In this document: piece by piece, positions 1 through 9,400 of the stretch
Numbering within the stretch: position 1 is the first letter of the stretch
Layout of the letters: every line of letters starts with the position of its first letter
Assembly: GCA_900767685.1 (NCBI GenBank)
Contig: CAAGAB010000220.1
Span: forward strand, 1-28,819
DNA: 28,819 nt
Source of the DNA: an uncultured Coprococcus sp.
GTDB lineage: Bacteria; Bacillota_A; Clostridia; Lachnospirales; Lachnospiraceae
Reading direction: 5' to 3'
Notes under the pieces: model-generated
Told to the model about the DNA's origin: nothing
Seen by the model: only the letters and a program-made list of their open reading frames with translations
The model's database searches: none
Translations under genes and position numbers: made by a program

Positions 1-20
1 ACACGACGCTCTTCCGATCT
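1..20. other. Illumina sequencing adapter remnant
   Basis: The first 20 bases, ACACGACGCTCTTCCGATCT, are identical to the 3' part of the Illumina TruSeq read-1 adapter/primer. They are not genomic. They mark the physical end of an assembled contig from which adapter was not trimmed, and any reading frame crossing base 20 is artificial. Confidence 0.97.
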
Positions 21-130
21 ATGAGCCGGGTGGTGAGACGAAGCTTGTGGCAAGAGCACTTCTTCCTGGGAATATACAGGAGGGAACCAGACTGCATTAT
101 GCATTTTTACAGTATGAGATTGCAGATTAG
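21..130 (+). CDS. C-terminal fragment of an unrecognised protein
   Basis: One frame is open from the contig edge to a TAG at 128-130 and encodes about 35 residues ending in LHYAFLQYEIAD. The composition looks like real coding sequence (GGETKLVARALLPGNIQEG). The true start lies outside the window. In many Firmicutes ribF or truB precedes rpsO, but this tail does not look like the RibF C-terminus I know, so I assign no function. It could also be a chance open frame, because only 36 codons are visible. Confidence 0.45.
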
Positions 131-174
131 CAATATATATGAGTGCCGGCAGAATGTGTATTTTGTGCATACAT

Positions 175-215
175 AAAGTGTACAGACAGAAAGTACAAAC
201 AGAAAGTGTATTTAG
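175..215. repeat. Three imperfect AAAGT-type direct repeats
   Basis: Three adjacent units starting AAAGTGTACAGACAG (175-189), AAAGTACAAACAG (190-202) and AAAGTGTATTTAG (203-215) lie directly upstream of the rpsO -35 box. The rest of the 131-219 spacer shows no convincing terminator for the upstream gene. The repeats could be an activator site or AT-rich UP-like DNA, or chance. Confidence 0.35.
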
Positions 216-219
216 AGTC

Positions 220-248
220 TTTACAAATAATTACACATGTGTTATTCT
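220..248 (+). promoter_or_regulatory. Sigma-A promoter of rpsO
   Basis: The -35 box is TTTACA (220-225), followed by a 17-base spacer and a -10 box TATTCT (243-248). A TG one base before the -10 box gives an extended -10. Transcription would begin near 255, exactly where the structured rpsO leader begins. The -35 box matches consensus at 5 of 6 positions and the -10 box at 4 of 6. Confidence 0.6.
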
Positions 249-254
249 ACCAAC

Positions 255-309
255 GGTCAGCTGACACTTAGTTTAAGGACACCTCTAGACCTTTTGCCCG
301 GTGTCGGCC
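255..309 (+). promoter_or_regulatory. Structured rpsO leader, candidate S15 autoregulatory RNA
   Basis: The leader contains GACACC (278-283), which pairs with GGTGTC (300-305). It also contains GCTGACAC (260-267), which pairs over eight positions (one G-U) with GTGTCGGC (301-308). Both upstream arms compete for the same downstream arm, so the two folds are mutually exclusive or form a pseudoknot-like switch. GGTC (255-258) can also pair with GGCC (306-309) around the first hairpin. Ribosomal protein S15 is known to repress its own mRNA through 5' leader structures in several bacteria; assigning that role here is inference from position and structure. Confidence 0.5.
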
Positions 310-340
310 ATGTATATTATATTATAGGAGGATTGTTATT

Positions 341-607
341 ATGATAACAAAAGAGCAGAAGCAGGAAATTATCGCTAAGTACGGCAAGGATGCAAATGAC
401 ACAGGTTCAACAGAGGTTCAGATCGCACTTCTTACAGCAAGAATCAACGATCTCAACGGACATTTCAAGGCTAATCCAAAGGATCATCACTCAAACCGTG
501 GTCTTCTTAAGATGGTTGGTCAGAGAAGAAACCTTCTTGCATACCTCAAGAGCAAGGATATCGAGGCATACAGAAAGCTTATCGAGAGCCTTGGACTCAG
601 AAAGTAA
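341..607 (+). CDS. rpsO: Ribosomal protein S15
   Basis: The gene encodes 88 residues, the normal length for uS15. S15 binds the central domain of 16S rRNA early in 30S assembly and contributes to intersubunit bridges. The sequence shows the family pattern throughout: an N-terminal [15 protein letters not shown] segment, the [15 protein letters not shown] rRNA-contact region at about residues 45-65, and the terminal helix with [12 protein letters not shown]. The start is supported by AGGAGG at 326-331, nine bases before ATG. It has its own promoter and leader upstream and an intrinsic terminator downstream. pnp follows, the classical rpsO-pnp pairing, although here the terminator probably uncouples much of the transcription. 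Confidence 0.98.
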   Translation: MITKEQKQEIIAKYGKDANDTGSTEVQIALLTARINDLNGHFKANPKDHHSNRGLLKMVGQRRNLLAYLKSKDIEAYRKLIESLGLRK

Positions 608-654
608 TTCTAGTTTAAGAATTTCTATTCGGGCTTTATAAAATAACAATTATG

Positions 655-686
655 AGAACCATGTGGCAGCACATGGTTCTTTTTTT
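655..686 (+). terminator. Intrinsic terminator after rpsO
   Basis: A perfect 11-bp stem (AGAACCATGTG at 655-665 with CACATGGTTCT at 670-680) closes a GCAG tetraloop and is followed by a run of Ts through 686. This is a textbook rho-independent terminator between rpsO and pnp. Confidence 0.93.
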
Positions 687-707
687 ACAAGTACACACCT
701 TTGGATA

Positions 708-736
708 TTGTATTTTTTATATTCGTATGCTAAAAT
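708..736 (+). promoter_or_regulatory. Candidate pnp promoter
   Basis: TTGTAT (708-713) and TAAAAT (731-736) are separated by 17 bases. The -10 box is good (5 of 6) and the -35 box weak (3 of 6). A promoter is expected here because the rpsO terminator lies immediately upstream. The resulting 5' untranslated leader would be about 145 bases. An alternative -35 is TTGGAT at 701. Confidence 0.4.
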
Positions 737-889
737 TTAGAAGATTGTGGAATGACATATCGAGACTTCTATAAAGAATATCATGAGTGTGTGGACCTGG
801 ATGCTGAAAAGGTGTTGAGACATGGTGTTTTTTATAGTTGTTTCGACGTCTTCCACAATACAAATAAATATAATCAAGGAGATTTTGAG

Positions 890-2986
890 ATGAGTAAGGA
901 ATTCAAGAGATACCAGAAAGAGATCGCAGGCAGAATGCTCACAGTCGATATAGGCAGAGTAGCTGCACAGGCGAATGGCGCTGCATTTATCAAGTACGGT
1001 GACACAACAGTGCTTTCAACATGTACAGCTTCAGAGAAGCCAAGAGACGGAATCGATTTCTTCCCACTTTCCGTAGAGTATGAGGAGAAGTTATATTCAG
1101 TAGGAAAGATACCTGGAGGATTCAACAAGAGAGAGGGAAAGGCATCAGAGAACGCTGTCCTCACATCACGAGTAATCGACAGACCTATGAGACCACTTTT
1201 CCCTAAGGATTATAGAAATGACGTAACACTTAACAACCTTGTTATGTCAGTAGATCCAGAGTGCAGACCGGAGCTGGTGGCAATGCTCGGATCATCTATC
1301 GCAACATGTATATCAGACGTTCCATTTGACGGACCATGTGCCATGACACAGGTAGGTCTCATTGATGGAGAGTTCATCATCAACCCAACACAGAAGCAGT
1401 GGGATGAGGGAGATCTGAAGCTCACAGTAGCATCTACATCACAGAAGGTTATCATGATCGAGGCTGGTGCAAACATAGTACCAGAAGCTAAGATGATCGA
1501 GGCTATCTACATGGCTCATGATATCAACCAGGACATCATCGCATTTATCAATGAGATAGTAGCTGAGGTTGGAAAGCCAAAGCATTCATATGTAAGCTGT
1601 GCAGTCCCAGAGGAGCTCTTTGCAGCAATCAAGGAGATCGTTCCTCCAGCAGCTATGGAGGATGCTGTATTCTCAGATGAGAAGCAGGTTCGTGAGGAGA
1701 ATATCAGACAGATAACAGAGAAGCTTGAGGAGGCATTTGCAGACAACGAGGAGTGGCTTGCAGTACTTCCAGACGCTATATACCAGTATCAGAAAAAGAC
1801 AGTAAGAAAGATGATCCTCAAGGATCACAAGAGACCTGATGGACGAGCTATTAACCAGATCAGACCACTTGCTGCTGAGGTTGATATAATTCCTAGAGTT
1901 CACGGTTCAGCTATGTTCACAAGAGGACAGACACAGATCTGTAACGTATGTACACTTGCTCCACTTTCTGAGATTCAGAAGGTTGATGGACTTGATGAGA
2001 ATGTTACATCAAAGAGATATATGCATCACTATAACTTCCCTGCTTACTCAGTAGGAGAGACAAAGGTTTCAAGAGGACCAGGACGTAGAGAGATCGGACA
2101 CGGTGCACTTGCTGAGAGAGCACTTCTTCCAGTGCTTCCAAGCGAGGAGGAGTTCCCATATGCTATCAGAACAGTATCAGAGACATTTGAGTCAAACGGT
2201 TCAACATCAATGGCATCAACATGTTCATCATGTATGTCACTTATGGCTGCAGGTGTTCCTATCAAGGCTATGGTTGCAGGTATCTCATGCGGACTTGTAA
2301 CAGGTGATACAGATGACGATTATATCGTTCTCACAGATATCCAGGGACTTGAGGATTTCTTCGGAGATATGGACTTTAAGGTAACAGGTACTACAGAAGG
2401 TATCACAGCTATCCAGATGGATATCAAGATCCACGGACTTACAAGACCAATCGTTGAGGAGGCCATCGCAAGAACACGTGAGGCAAGACTCTTTATCATG
2501 GAGACATGTATGAAGCCGGCTATCGCAGCTCCAAGACCAACAGTCAATGAGTTCGCACCAAAGATCAAGCAGATCAAGATCGATCCAGAGAAGATCGGTG
2601 AGGTTATCGGACAGAGAGGTAAGACTATCAACACTATCATCGAGGAGACAGGTGTTAAGATCGATATCGATGACGAGGGAAGAATCTCTATCTGCGGCGT
2701 GGAGCAGGCAGGTATGGACAAGGCCATCGAGATGATCAACATGATCGTAGAGCCTCTTGAGGTTGGCAAGAACTATCATGGTAAGGTTGTAAAGGTTATC
2801 GACTGCGGAGCTATCGTATCACTTGCACCTAACAAGGATGGACTCATCCACATCTCAAAGCTTTCAGATAAGAGAGTTGCAAAGGTTGAGGATGTTGTAA
2901 ATGTTGGTGATGAGGTTGACGTTAAGGTCATCAAGATTGATGAGAGAGCAGGAAGAATAAGCCTGAGCCTCAAGGATGTGCAGTAA
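890..2986 (+). CDS. pnp: Polyribonucleotide nucleotidyltransferase (PNPase)
   Basis: This is a 698-residue phosphorolytic 3'-5' exoribonuclease of RNA turnover. Two RNase PH domains are present; the second holds GLEDFFGDMDFKVTG with the catalytic-site aspartates at 489 and 495. They are followed by a KH domain (about 552-612, GQRG loop at 574-577) and a C-terminal S1 domain (about 628-697). The ATG at 890 is chosen because AAGGAG (876-881) sits eight bases upstream and MSKEFKRYQKEIAGRMLTVDIGR matches the family N-terminus. The frame stays open 46 codons further upstream, but that stretch does not look like PNPase and lacks a good ribosome-binding site. Codon use is strongly biased towards AAG and GAG, as expected for a highly expressed gene. 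Confidence 0.97.
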   Translation: MSKEFKRYQKEIAGRMLTVDIGRVAAQANGAAFIKYGDTTVLSTCTASEKPRDGIDFFPLSVEYEEKLYSVGKIPGGFNKREGKASENAVLTSRVIDRPMRPLFPKDYRNDVTLNNLVMSVDPECRPELVAMLGSSIATCISDVPFDGPCAMTQVGLIDGEFIINPTQKQWDEGDLKLTVASTSQKVIMIEAGANIVPEAKMIEAIYMAHDINQDIIAFINEIVAEVGKPKHSYVSCAVPEELFAAIKEIVPPAAMEDAVFSDEKQVREENIRQITEKLEEAFADNEEWLAVLPDAIYQYQKKTVRKMILKDHKRPDGRAINQIRPLAAEVDIIPRVHGSAMFTRGQTQICNVCTLAPLSEIQKVDGLDENVTSKRYMHHYNFPAYSVGETKVSRGPGRREIGHGALAERALLPVLPSEEEFPYAIRTVSETFESNGSTSMASTCSSCMSLMAAGVPIKAMVAGISCGLVTGDTDDDYIVLTDIQGLEDFFGDMDFKVTGTTEGITAIQMDIKIHGLTRPIVEEAIARTREARLFIMETCMKPAIAAPRPTVNEFAPKIKQIKIDPEKIGEVIGQRGKTINTIIEETGVKIDIDDEGRISICGVEQAGMDKAIEMINMIVEPLEVGKNYHGKVVKVIDCGAIVSLAPNKDGLIHISKLSDKRVAKVEDVVNVGDEVDVKVIKIDERAGRISLSLKDVQ

Positions 2987-3037
2987 ATAATTACTAACTA
3001 TAAGGGTATTTGATATTATTTTATAAGGGTAAATCTG

Positions 3038-3079
3038 ATGTCTCGAAACCGGTCAGTCATATGACCGGTTCCGGGGCAT
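3038..3079 (+). terminator. Long hairpin after pnp, no T-run
   Basis: Nine bp (AACCGGTCA 3047-3055 with TGACCGGTT 3062-3070) extend, after one mismatch, into eight more (ATGTCTCG 3038-3045 with CGGGGCAT 3072-3079, with G-U pairs). The stem is strong but the following bases are CTAATAACAG rather than a T-tract. It may end transcription by another route or protect the pnp mRNA 3' end. Confidence 0.6.
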
Positions 3080-3168
3080 TCTAATAACAGCAATAAATGC
3101 AGTAAATAAAGGCAGACAGAAAGAAAACAAACTAAAATAAATGCTAAAACAGATTTAAGGGGGAACAT

Positions 3169-5571
3169 ATGAAATACGGTTATTTTGACGAACAGCACAA
3201 AGAGTATGTAATTGACAGACCAGACACACCGGCACCTTGGGCAAACTACCTCGGTTCACCGGAATATGGAGCTATAATCTCCAACAATGCAGGTGGCTAC
3301 AGCTTTGAAAAGTCAGGGGCAAACGGAAGAATACTTAGATACATATTTAACAGCTTTGACCAGCCTGGAAGATATGTGTATCTTAGAGATGATGATACAA
3401 AGGATTATTGGTCAGCATCATGGCAGCCTGTTGGCAAGAGCCTTGATGTGTACAAGAGCGAGTGTCACCATGGAACGGCATATACAAAGATGTATGCAGA
3501 GTATTCTGATATCAAGTCGGAGGTACTGTATTATGTTCCACTTAACAAGACTCATGAAGTGTGGAAGGTAAGAGTTACCAACAATTCGGACAGACCACGT
3601 AATCTGTCAGCGATCGGGTACTGCGAGTTTACAAACGACTGCAATTATGAGCAGGATCAGGTAAATCTTCAGTACACACTCTTTATAACAAGAACATATT
3701 TCATGGATAACAACAAGATCCTTCAGGTCATAAACGAGAATGTTGAGAAGGCAGAGATCAACGGCAGCAAGGCTAACAGAAGATTCTTTGCACTTGCCGG
3801 AAGTGATGTTGCATCATATTGTGGAGACAAAGAGGAGTTCCTTGGAAGATATCACGGTTATGGTGATCCTGTTGGAGTTATAAATGGTGATCTTGGCAAC
3901 AAACTCAACTACAACAGCAATGCCTGCGGAGGACTTCAGACAAAGTTCACACTTGCTCCGGGCGAGTCAAAGGATTTTGCATTTATAGTTGGAATGAAGG
4001 ACAATGATGCTGCAAATGCTGTCATAGCCGGATATACAGATCCTGCCGCAACATGTCAGAAGGAGCTTGATGAACTGATAGAGTACTGGCATTCAAAACT
4101 CAACAACTTCCAGGTACATACACCTAGTGATTCATTCAACAATATGGTAAATACATGGAACGCATACCAGTGTTTCATGACATTTATATGGTCGAGAGCT
4201 GCATCATTCTCATATTGCGGTCTCAGAAACGGATATGGATATAGAGATACAGTTCAGGATATACAGGGCGTTATTCATCTTGCGCCAGAGATGGCTCTTG
4301 AGAAGATCAGATTCATGCTGTCAGCACAGGTTGACAACGGTGGCGGACTTCCACTTGTAAAGTTCACACACAATGCAGGACACGAGGATACGCCGGATGA
4401 TCCTTCATATGTACAGGGGACAGGACATCCTGCATACCGTGCAGATGACGCACTGTGGCTGTTTCCAACCGTATACAAGTATATTGCAGAGTCGGGCAAT
4501 CTTGACTTCATAGATGAGGTTATTCCATTTGCCAACAAGGATGCGGGCACGGTATATGAGCACCTTAAGAGAGCAATCGATTTCTCTATGAATAGACTTG
4601 GAGACAACGGCATGCCGGCAGGACTCTGGGCAGACTGGAATGACTGTCTGAGACTTGGAAAGAGAGGCGAGTCAACATTTGTTGCTATGCAGCTCTACTA
4701 TGCGATGACGGTTATCAAGTATTTTGCAGAGATGAAGAATGACGCAGAGTACATAGATTACATTAATAGCATTCAGTATAAGATGGGTGAGACCATCCAG
4801 AAGAAGTGTTGGGAGGACGACAGATTTATCCGTGGATACAAAGAAGGCGGACAGGTTATCGGTTCAAAGAATGATCCAGAGGCAAGCATGTGGCTGAATC
4901 CTCAGTCATGGGCAGTTATAAGCGGACTTGCAACAAGAGAGCAGTCCGAGCTTGCACTTGAGTCCGTTCATAGAGAGCTCAACACAGAGTATGGTGTAAG
5001 ACTTATGTTCCCTCCATACAGAGAGCATGCATTTGACGGAGCACTCATGCTTCTGTTCAATGCAGGAACAAAGGAGAATGCAGGTATATTCTCACAGCCA
5101 CAGGGCTGGATCATACTTGCCGAGGCACTCATGGGACATGGAAACAGAGCGTTCGAGTATTTCAATGAGAGCTCACCTGCATCCATGAATGATAAGGCGG
5201 AGATCAGAAAACTTGAGCCATACTGCCATGGACAGTTCACAGAATCTGTGGGAAGTCCATTTGAGGGACGTGCTCATGTACACTGGCTCACAGGTACAGC
5301 ATCAACCTGTATGGTTGGCTGCGTTGAGGGTATCATGGGTATGAGACCTGACTTTGGCGGAATCAAGATCGCACCTTCAGTTCCGTCAGACTGGAAGGAG
5401 TTTGAGATCGAGAAGATGTTCAGAGGTAAGAAGCTCTCCATCAAGGTACAGAATCCAGATGGACATGAGAGCGGTTTCCAGAGTATGACTTTGAATGGAG
5501 AGGCTATGGAGTCTAATTACATTCCGGCAAGAGCGCTCAAGGATGAAAACGACATCGTTCTTGTTATGTAA
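3169..5571 (+). CDS. GH94 beta-glycoside phosphorylase (cellobiose/chitobiose phosphorylase family)
   Basis: This 800-residue cytoplasmic enzyme would cleave a beta-linked disaccharide with phosphate, giving a sugar 1-phosphate and a free sugar and saving ATP. The N-terminus (MKYGYFDEQHKEYVI, then PWANYLG and NAGGYSF) is typical of GH94. The domain order is an N-terminal beta-sandwich (about 1-285), an (alpha/alpha)6 barrel with ADWNDCL at 488-494 carrying the general-acid Asp, and a C-terminal part with HWLTGTAS and the KIAPSVPSDW segment. There is no signal peptide. AAGGGGG (3157-3163) precedes ATG by five bases. Length fits family members of about 800 residues. No transporter or regulator is adjacent. 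The subfamily cannot be fixed: the N-terminus recalls both cellobiose and chitobiose phosphorylases, while GYRDTVQDIQGV and WLNPQSWAVISG differ from the C. thermocellum-type enzyme as I recall it. Confidence 0.9.
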   Translation: MKYGYFDEQHKEYVIDRPDTPAPWANYLGSPEYGAIISNNAGGYSFEKSGANGRILRYIFNSFDQPGRYVYLRDDDTKDYWSASWQPVGKSLDVYKSECHHGTAYTKMYAEYSDIKSEVLYYVPLNKTHEVWKVRVTNNSDRPRNLSAIGYCEFTNDCNYEQDQVNLQYTLFITRTYFMDNNKILQVINENVEKAEINGSKANRRFFALAGSDVASYCGDKEEFLGRYHGYGDPVGVINGDLGNKLNYNSNACGGLQTKFTLAPGESKDFAFIVGMKDNDAANAVIAGYTDPAATCQKELDELIEYWHSKLNNFQVHTPSDSFNNMVNTWNAYQCFMTFIWSRAASFSYCGLRNGYGYRDTVQDIQGVIHLAPEMALEKIRFMLSAQVDNGGGLPLVKFTHNAGHEDTPDDPSYVQGTGHPAYRADDALWLFPTVYKYIAESGNLDFIDEVIPFANKDAGTVYEHLKRAIDFSMNRLGDNGMPAGLWADWNDCLRLGKRGESTFVAMQLYYAMTVIKYFAEMKNDAEYIDYINSIQYKMGETIQKKCWEDDRFIRGYKEGGQVIGSKNDPEASMWLNPQSWAVISGLATREQSELALESVHRELNTEYGVRLMFPPYREHAFDGALMLLFNAGTKENAGIFSQPQGWIILAEALMGHGNRAFEYFNESSPASMNDKAEIRKLEPYCHGQFTESVGSPFEGRAHVHWLTGTASTCMVGCVEGIMGMRPDFGGIKIAPSVPSDWKEFEIEKMFRGKKLSIKVQNPDGHESGFQSMTLNGEAMESNYIPARALKDENDIVLVM

Positions 5572-5639
5572 TGTATTATGGAAATATTATGATGTTAGGG
5601 CACTGAATAAAAAAACAAATATTATCATATTACTAAATG

Positions 5640-5670
5640 AGAAGGGGGTATATCCCCCTTCTTAATTTTT
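5640..5670 (+). terminator. Intrinsic terminator after the GH94 gene
   Basis: AGAAGGGGG (5640-5648) pairs perfectly with CCCCCTTCT (5654-5662) around a TATAT loop and is followed by TAATTTTT. The next gene starts 24 bases later, so its promoter is either upstream of or inside this structure, or it depends on read-through. Confidence 0.9.
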
Positions 5671-5694
5671 GAGACGGAAAGCTGGTATGGTGAT

Positions 5695-6408
5695 ATGAAC
5701 AATGGTGTCCAAAATATGGCTGCGGGGTCAGATGGTAGAAAAATAGAGGATAGAATAAAGACTGACAAAAATTGTCATGTTATGGAGTGCGGAGAAGGAG
5801 GCTTTATCCTGCTGTGCGGAATCTATGGGGAGATAGAAGGACATGAAAAATTGCCGTCAAGTGTTAAGAGCACAAGCTATGAAGATCTTCTGCCGGCGGT
5901 CGCACAGGCGGAGAACTGCCCTGAGATAAAAGGTGTGTTGGTGCTTATAAATACAGTTGGCGGTGATGTTGAGTCGGGACTTGCGATTTCAGAAATGTTT
6001 GCGAGTCTGTCAAAGCCAGTGGTGACACTGGTGCTTGGCGGGGGGCATTCTATTGGTGTGCCACTTGCAACATCGGGGAAAGCATCATTTATCGTTCCAA
6101 CAGCAACTATGGTTGTACATCCGATAAGGACTAGCACTGCGGTGCTCGGCGTAAAGCAGAATTTTGAATATATAGAAAAAATGCAGGATCGAATAATAGA
6201 TTTTACGGTTGCACATTCGGATATAACTAGAGATGATTTCAAAAAATATATGTTTAATACAGCTGAACTCACAAAGGATATTGGTTCAGTACTTGTTGGA
6301 AGTGAGGCTGTACGCGCGGGTATAATAACGGCTGCAGGTGGGATGTCAGATGCCCTAAAAAAACTCTATGACTTGATTAATTACAGAAATGATAGTAAAA
6401 TTCCATAG
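5695..6408 (+). CDS. tepA: ClpP-fold serine protease, TepA/YmfB-like
   Basis: The protein has 237 residues and belongs to the ClpP/crotonase-like serine peptidases. The core around residues 83-200 resembles Bacillus TepA: INTVGGDVESGLAISEMFASLSKPVV, then GGGHSIGVPLA with the nucleophile Ser119, TMVVHPIR with His142, and LTKDIGS with Asp195 completing a Ser-His-Asp triad. TepA-type proteins have been linked to protein export and presecretory protein turnover in Bacillus; the substrate here is unknown. The roughly 40-residue N-terminal extension is low in recognisable features. The ribosome-binding site before 5695 is poor (GGTATGG), so a later ATG such as 5716 is possible. It directly precedes ftsK, an order familiar from Firmicutes where tepA sits beside spoIIIE/ftsK. 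Confidence 0.85.
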   Translation: MNNGVQNMAAGSDGRKIEDRIKTDKNCHVMECGEGGFILLCGIYGEIEGHEKLPSSVKSTSYEDLLPAVAQAENCPEIKGVLVLINTVGGDVESGLAISEMFASLSKPVVTLVLGGGHSIGVPLATSGKASFIVPTATMVVHPIRTSTAVLGVKQNFEYIEKMQDRIIDFTVAHSDITRDDFKKYMFNTAELTKDIGSVLVGSEAVRAGIITAAGGMSDALKKLYDLINYRNDSKIP

Positions 6409-6444
6409 GATATTGTTTAGGATTATGGAAGAAGAGGTAAGAAG

Positions 6445-9400
6445 ATGGCTTCTGGTAATAAAAAATCAGGAACAAAAACTTCATCAAATAAAAAGACAGA
6501 TGTGAATAGAAATAGAAGTTCTAATGGAAAAACACAGCAGAAGGGAAATTCCGGAACTTCATCTGCCAAGAAGAGCAACGTTAGAAGTACGTCCGGAAGG
6601 GGATCTGCCCAGGCGAGGACAAGCAATAGAAAGTCTGGAGCTCCTAGAATGACAAAGAAACAGATAGCTGCGGAGCAGGCAAGACAGAGACAGATGAGGA
6701 GCGAGATAATACTCATAGTGATATTTGCATTTTCACTCTTCCTTCTGATTGCAAATTTTAGGATCTGCGGAATAGTAGGAGATGTCGTATCTGGATTTTT
6801 CTTTGGACTTTTGGGATTCAGTGAATATTTATTCCCAATATATCTATTTGTATCAGCGGCATTCCTGATATCAAATAATTTCAACAGGAAATTGGTCAAA
6901 AAAGTAGTCTGCTTTGGTGTAGTGTTACTGCTTGTGTCCATGATATTTCAGGTTCTTTATTCAACGGATTATATATCTATTAAGAATTGCTATATGGATG
7001 GATATCAGCATCATGCTGGTGGAGGAATCATAGGAGGCGGAGTTTTCTTCGGAATAAGAAAGCTTCTTGGAGTTCCCGGAGCATGCATAGTTATGTTCAT
7101 TCTTGCAGTTGTGATGTTTATTCTGATAACAGAGATATCGGTTATAGATAATATAAAATTGTTGTGGGAAAGATTGAGATATGAGAGAGATCATAGCGAT
7201 GATGGACCTAATGACGATTATGGATATGAGCCTGATGATGACTGGAATGATGAGGATTATAGTTCTGCAAAGAATTTTGAGGAGAATGAAGAGAATACCC
7301 AGAGATATTCGGGCAGCCGTGCAAAGCCATCCATGGCTAATCTCAATGTATATGAGTCAAAGAATGCAGGTGGTGTGAGCCGAAAGACAAACAGAACCTC
7401 TGATAACAGGCCAGAGGCTTCTGATGCGCCAAGGGACTTCTTCTACAGGGAAGATGTACATGAACTTCAGTCAGATAACCTGTTTGACGATACCCCATCA
7501 TCGTCGTATGATGAATTCAGTAATGATGTAGAAAAGATAGTGATGTCTGATGATGATGGTGAGTATATCAATCCTGTTCAGATCGATACAGCTGAATCGG
7601 GAGCAACTGTTACCACTGTTGACAGATTCAGAGATAGACGGGCCCAGAAAAAGATTGAGCGAAAGACGATAAGAAGTGAGTCTGAAAGAAAAGACAGCCA
7701 AGATGACATATCGGTTAGCAGCATGTCAGACGGTATTACAGAAGATCAGGGCTACATGGATGATGATATATTGAACAACATGTCGGAGAGTGCTGCATCT
7801 GGAACGGGCATTTCAGATAAGATGGATGATTCTATTCACCATGATGCCGAAGATGTGCTTGCTGGTGCTATCAATGGTAATATGCATCCAGAGAGTGTGT
7901 CAGATTACAATCCGCTTATGGATTCCGCTTTTGCAGATGAGACGGTTATACAGAAAAAGCCTGTAAGGAAGACTACGCAGAGCGATATGGAGTCGAAGAC
8001 ATATCAGGAGGGACGCAGATACAGATTCCCAACAGCGAGCCTGCTAAATGAGCCCCCTAAGAATAATAATTCAAACAGGGATGCACACGTCAGGGAAACG
8101 GCAATAAAACTCAAGAATACTCTTGAGACATTTGGCGTAAATGTCACGATAACCAACTATAGCTGTGGCCCTGCGGTTACAAGGTTTGAGATGCAGCCGG
8201 AGCAGGGGGTAAAGGTCAGCAAGATACTGAATCTTGCTGATGATATCAAACTGAATCTTGCTGCTGCAGATATTCGTATCGAGGCTCCGATACCTGGAAA
8301 GGCAGCTATAGGAATTGAGGTTCCAAACAAAGAGAATTCCATTGTGGCATTCAGGGAACTTATCGAGTCGGATAACTTTAAGAATCTCAAGTCAAAAGTT
8401 GCATTTGCAGTTGGAAAGGACATAAGCGGACAGGTAATAGCTACGGATATAGCTAAGATGCCTCATCTTCTTATTGCGGGAGCTACAGGTTCTGGTAAGT
8501 CAGTTTGTATCAATACTCTCATAATGAGCATCCTGTTCAAGGCAACACCAGAGGAAGTCAAGCTTATAATGATCGATCCGAAGATGGTAGAGCTTGCATG
8601 CTACAATGGTATACCGCACCTTCTTATTCCGGTTGTAACGGATCCAAAGAAAGCTGCCGGGGCACTCAACTGGGCTGTCATGGAGATGACCAGAAGATAT
8701 CAAACGTTTGCTGAACACAGTGTCCGTAATATACAGGGATACAATGATAAGGTCGAGAGCGCGGTCATCGCCGGAGCTGACGGCGAGAAGCTTCCAAAGA
8801 TGCCACAGATCGTGGTTATTGTGGACGAGCTTGCGGATCTTATGATGGTTGCACATGGTGAGGTCGAGGATGCAATAGTAAGACTTTCACAGCTTGCCAG
8901 AGCGGCTGGAATACACCTTGTTATAGCTACACAGAGACCTTCCGTGGATGTCATAACAGGACTTATAAAGGCAAATGTACCGTCAAGAATAGCATTTGCA
9001 GTATCATCTGGAGTGGATTCACGAACCATACTCGACATGGTTGGCGCAGAAAAACTTCTTGGAAAGGGTGATATGCTGTTTTATCCGACCGGTTATCCAA
9101 AGCCTGTCAGGGTTCAGGGAGCATTTGTATCTGATGATGAGGTTACGGCTGTAGTTGACTTCCTTAAGAAAAGCAACGGTGTCGGTACATACGATGAAGA
9201 TGTGGCTAAGTCTATATCGGGAAATGGCGGATCAGGAGCCACTGCAATAGGTGGAACTTCTGGAAATGATAAGGATGAATACTTCGTGGAGGCAGGAAGG
9301 TTCATTATAGAGAAGGAAAAGGCTTCAATAGGTATGCTTCAGAGAACGTTCAAGATTGGCTTTAATAGAGCAGCGAGGATCATGGATCAGCTGATGGCCG

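Noticed and set aside
752..889. 46-codon N-terminal extension of PNPase
   Set aside because: It is in frame but has no PNPase similarity, and the internal ATG at 890 has a proper AAGGAG and the family N-terminus.
2285..2779. 164-codon minus-strand reading frame inside pnp
   Set aside because: It lies antisense to strongly conserved KH/PNPase sequence and arises from the codon bias of that strand; no ribosome-binding site or family match.
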